Shown: piece by piece, positions 62,153 to 64,000 of the stretch
Numbering within the stretch: the first letter of the stretch is position 1
Layout of the letters: each line of letters begins with the position of its first letter
NCBI GenBank assembly: GCA_037074615.1
Contig: CM073515.1
Location: forward strand, 15,089,001-15,153,000
DNA length: 64,000 nucleotides
Source of the DNA: Leucaena leucocephala
Lineage: Eukaryota; Streptophyta; Magnoliopsida; Fabales; Fabaceae
Reading direction: 5' to 3'
Made by a program: the position numbers and the translations under genes
The notes under the pieces: model-generated
Told to the model about the DNA's origin: nothing
Databases searched by the model: none
The model's input: the letters and a program-made list of their open reading frames with translations, nothing else

Positions 62153-62603
62153 CAGCACATGGGCAGCTCAAATAATAATATTAATAATGTCAATTAATTA
62201 TGCGAAAAGGACGGAAAGTGACTATTACTCATCCTTAGAATCTATAAGTTAGACCACATCAATAATAATTTTAAATAAATTAATTGTATTAATTTGTTTA
62301 ATAAAATTCAATATTTATATTTTTTTTAAAGAGAAATAAAAGAGCTTCAAGTAAAAATTTAAAATACCTCCATATAATTTTTTTAGAATTAATTATAATT
62401 TTTTAAATTTATATTTAAAAATATAAAAAATACATAGTGAACAGTTCTAATGACTAACTTGTAAATTTTTTATTTTTAAGCTAAAGTGATACTACAGCTA
62501 ATCAAATACATTTCCGCATACTAGGTAACAAGTAAGACAGTTACAAGCTACCTTATGTGTCTTTTGCCAATTCGCCAGCTCACTCACCCATCCACCTCCA
62601 CAG

Positions 62604-63184
62604 TGACTCAATACTCAATTCTCCTACTCAACCCCCAACAAAGGCAGCAACTACTCCACCAACTCAGTCACCCACTCCCCCAGTCCCTCATCTGTATCAT
62701 CTCCCATTTCACCTGAAGTAATCCCTGAAATACAATCCAAGGAATTGTTCCATTTGTCTGATGCGTCTGAATCTTTTTCTACCTCTATTGATTTGGAAGA
62801 ACCACTGGAACCAGTAACTCCAAATTCCCTCATCCTTCACCCAACTCTGTCTCATCCTCCCACCAACACCGACAATCCATCCCAGAACCAATACCCATAT
62901 CCATTGTGCCTTACCATGAATTCCTGACGTTTATTAATTCCCCAAATCTCCCAGGTCCATACTCTTCACAATATCCGAGGTGTTCCTATATTCCTCTTGA
63001 TGTACCCAATACTGCTGCTGCCGATATGGGGAAGAAGACTAAGGGGAAGAAAGTCCTGTTCGATGTAGAAGCGAAGCTTATGTTAATCGTTTTGCTATTT
63101 TTGTGTTTCAGTTATGCAACTTGGAAAATTTATGTTCAAAATTATGTTATATTCAAAAATCAAATATATGTCGTATGCTTTTAA
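62604..63184 (+). other. Coding-like Ser/Pro-rich stretch, unrecognised
   Basis: A plus-strand frame from 62604 to a stop at 62926 is rich in Ser, Pro and Thr with an acidic middle (SIDLEEPLEPVTP). An overlapping frame to 63184 contains DMGKKTKGKKVLFDVEAKL and then runs into hydrophobic AT-rich sequence. G+C is higher than in the flanks. It could be exon remnants of a host gene or a retrotransposon linker region. I see no start signal, splice set or known domain that decides this. Confidence 0.3.
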
Positions 63185-63861
63185 TTTTATAATGCAAATC
63201 AGTTTTTAATGTTATTGAGTTATGCATCTTTGCTGTTTTCAGTCTATACGTTAATGTTTTCCATCCATGTTAAGTTGTTTAACCTCAACAACCTATCATA
63301 TACTCAATTTTGAATGATACAAAATTTTTAAATTTAGTTTTGCTAGACCAAATTGATTTCCCAGTTACGCAATCGATTTCACACCTACAAAACCAATTTC
63401 TCAAAACTTTTCCATTTTGCAATTCACGCTCCGTAGAATCTTCTATATAGAGGAAGTTCTAAATATCAACTGTATTTATCGATTGGTGCTGGAACAATGA
63501 ATTCACCTATTTTAACGCTTAATGGAAAATTTTTTAAATGCCCAGTACACGAATGTTGCATCTTGACAATATAGGAAAAGAACAACAAATTGATAGCATA
63601 ACATAAAAATTTTATCATTGCCTTTTACATAGCCAAAGCACAATTGATGACAACATAGCCCCATTCTTGTTTCTTGCTGCAACTTCGCATCAGTAAAGTC
63701 ATCATCCCAAATCTATCCTAACCCTCTCAACACAATGCATAAATTTCTAAAGTGAGCAAAAGGCCTGTTGTATCTATAGAGAAAAAAAAACAATTTCACA
63801 TCAACGGACTAATAACCCCAAAGCTGACAAAATTAACAATGTATCAAATCATCAAACTTAC

Positions 63862-64000
63862 TGCAACATAGGGATCCCTCACAACATCATCTGCCTTTAC
63901 ACAATTTGTGACATTGTCCCACCTAAAGTCATTTGTGTTCGGCCCATACAACATGTCGAACACTGATGTGAAATCTTCCTTCAACTTCCTTATCACAGAG
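63862..64000 (-). CDS. Myb/SANT-like domain protein, partial exon running off the window
   Basis: The minus strand is open from 64000 to a splice donor at 63861 (GCA|GTAAGT). It reads FDMLYGPNTNDFRWD and VKADDVVRDPYVA. The pattern F..L......FxWD....V.A.D.VW..Y is the C-terminal half of the plant Myb/SANT-like DNA-binding domain found in L10-interacting-MYB-type proteins and in PIF/Harbinger accessory genes. Only about 46 codons are visible; the start lies beyond the right edge and the downstream exons were not identified. It may be a host gene or transposon-derived. Confidence 0.6.

Overview
The window looks like AT-rich plant nuclear DNA, probably from a eudicot. The reasons are one intron-containing ACC oxidase gene, plant-type Ty1/copia, chromovirus-like, CACTA, Mutator, hAT and PIF/Harbinger-like elements, and TA microsatellites. 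I cannot name the species. Nothing resembles bacterial operons, CRISPR arrays, rRNA or a functional tRNA.

Only one intact protein gene is visible: a four-exon 1-aminocyclopropane-1-carboxylate oxidase (54889-56324, +), 316 aa after splicing, with TATA box and polyadenylation signal. It carries out the last step of ethylene synthesis. A second real gene may begin at the right edge: a Myb/SANT-like exon on the minus strand, 63862-64000, running off the window.

The left third is a nest of insertions. A probable ~3 kb chromovirus (Tekay/Del-like) LTR (3611-15202) is split by an 8.5 kb copia element (4114-12650, TSD TTCCT). That copia element is itself split, five codons before its pol stop, by a 1958 bp solo LTR of another family (4865-6822, TSD CGAAG). 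Next come a hAT-type MITE (15398-15940, 8 bp TSD) and a tandem duplication of ~280 bp. One copy of the duplication holds a 649 bp MITE and the other preserves the empty site.

The middle holds a decayed 7.4 kb CACTA element (21110-28477) with remnants of both its transposase genes, a tRNA-derived SINE (32534-32738), and a degenerate LTR on the minus strand (33185-34932). A 855 bp Mutator-like element (36281-37135) has long terminal inverted repeats and a perfect 9 bp TSD. It has captured a piece of a mitochondrial small heat-shock protein gene, intron included (a Pack-MULE). A second copia element follows (37275-45242, TSD GATAA), with an unusual acidic open frame in its leader.

The right part has a MITE with G-rich arms (48083-48758), a 2520 bp solo LTR (49460-51979, TSD CTTCG) that is an inverted relative of the 33-35 kb copy, the ACC oxidase gene, and another MITE candidate (59319-59829). 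The pol genes of both copia elements and the CACTA genes are broken by stops and frameshifts, many of which look like C-to-T/G-to-A decay. The element boundaries rest on target-site duplications read directly from the sequence. Family names for non-coding elements are inferences.
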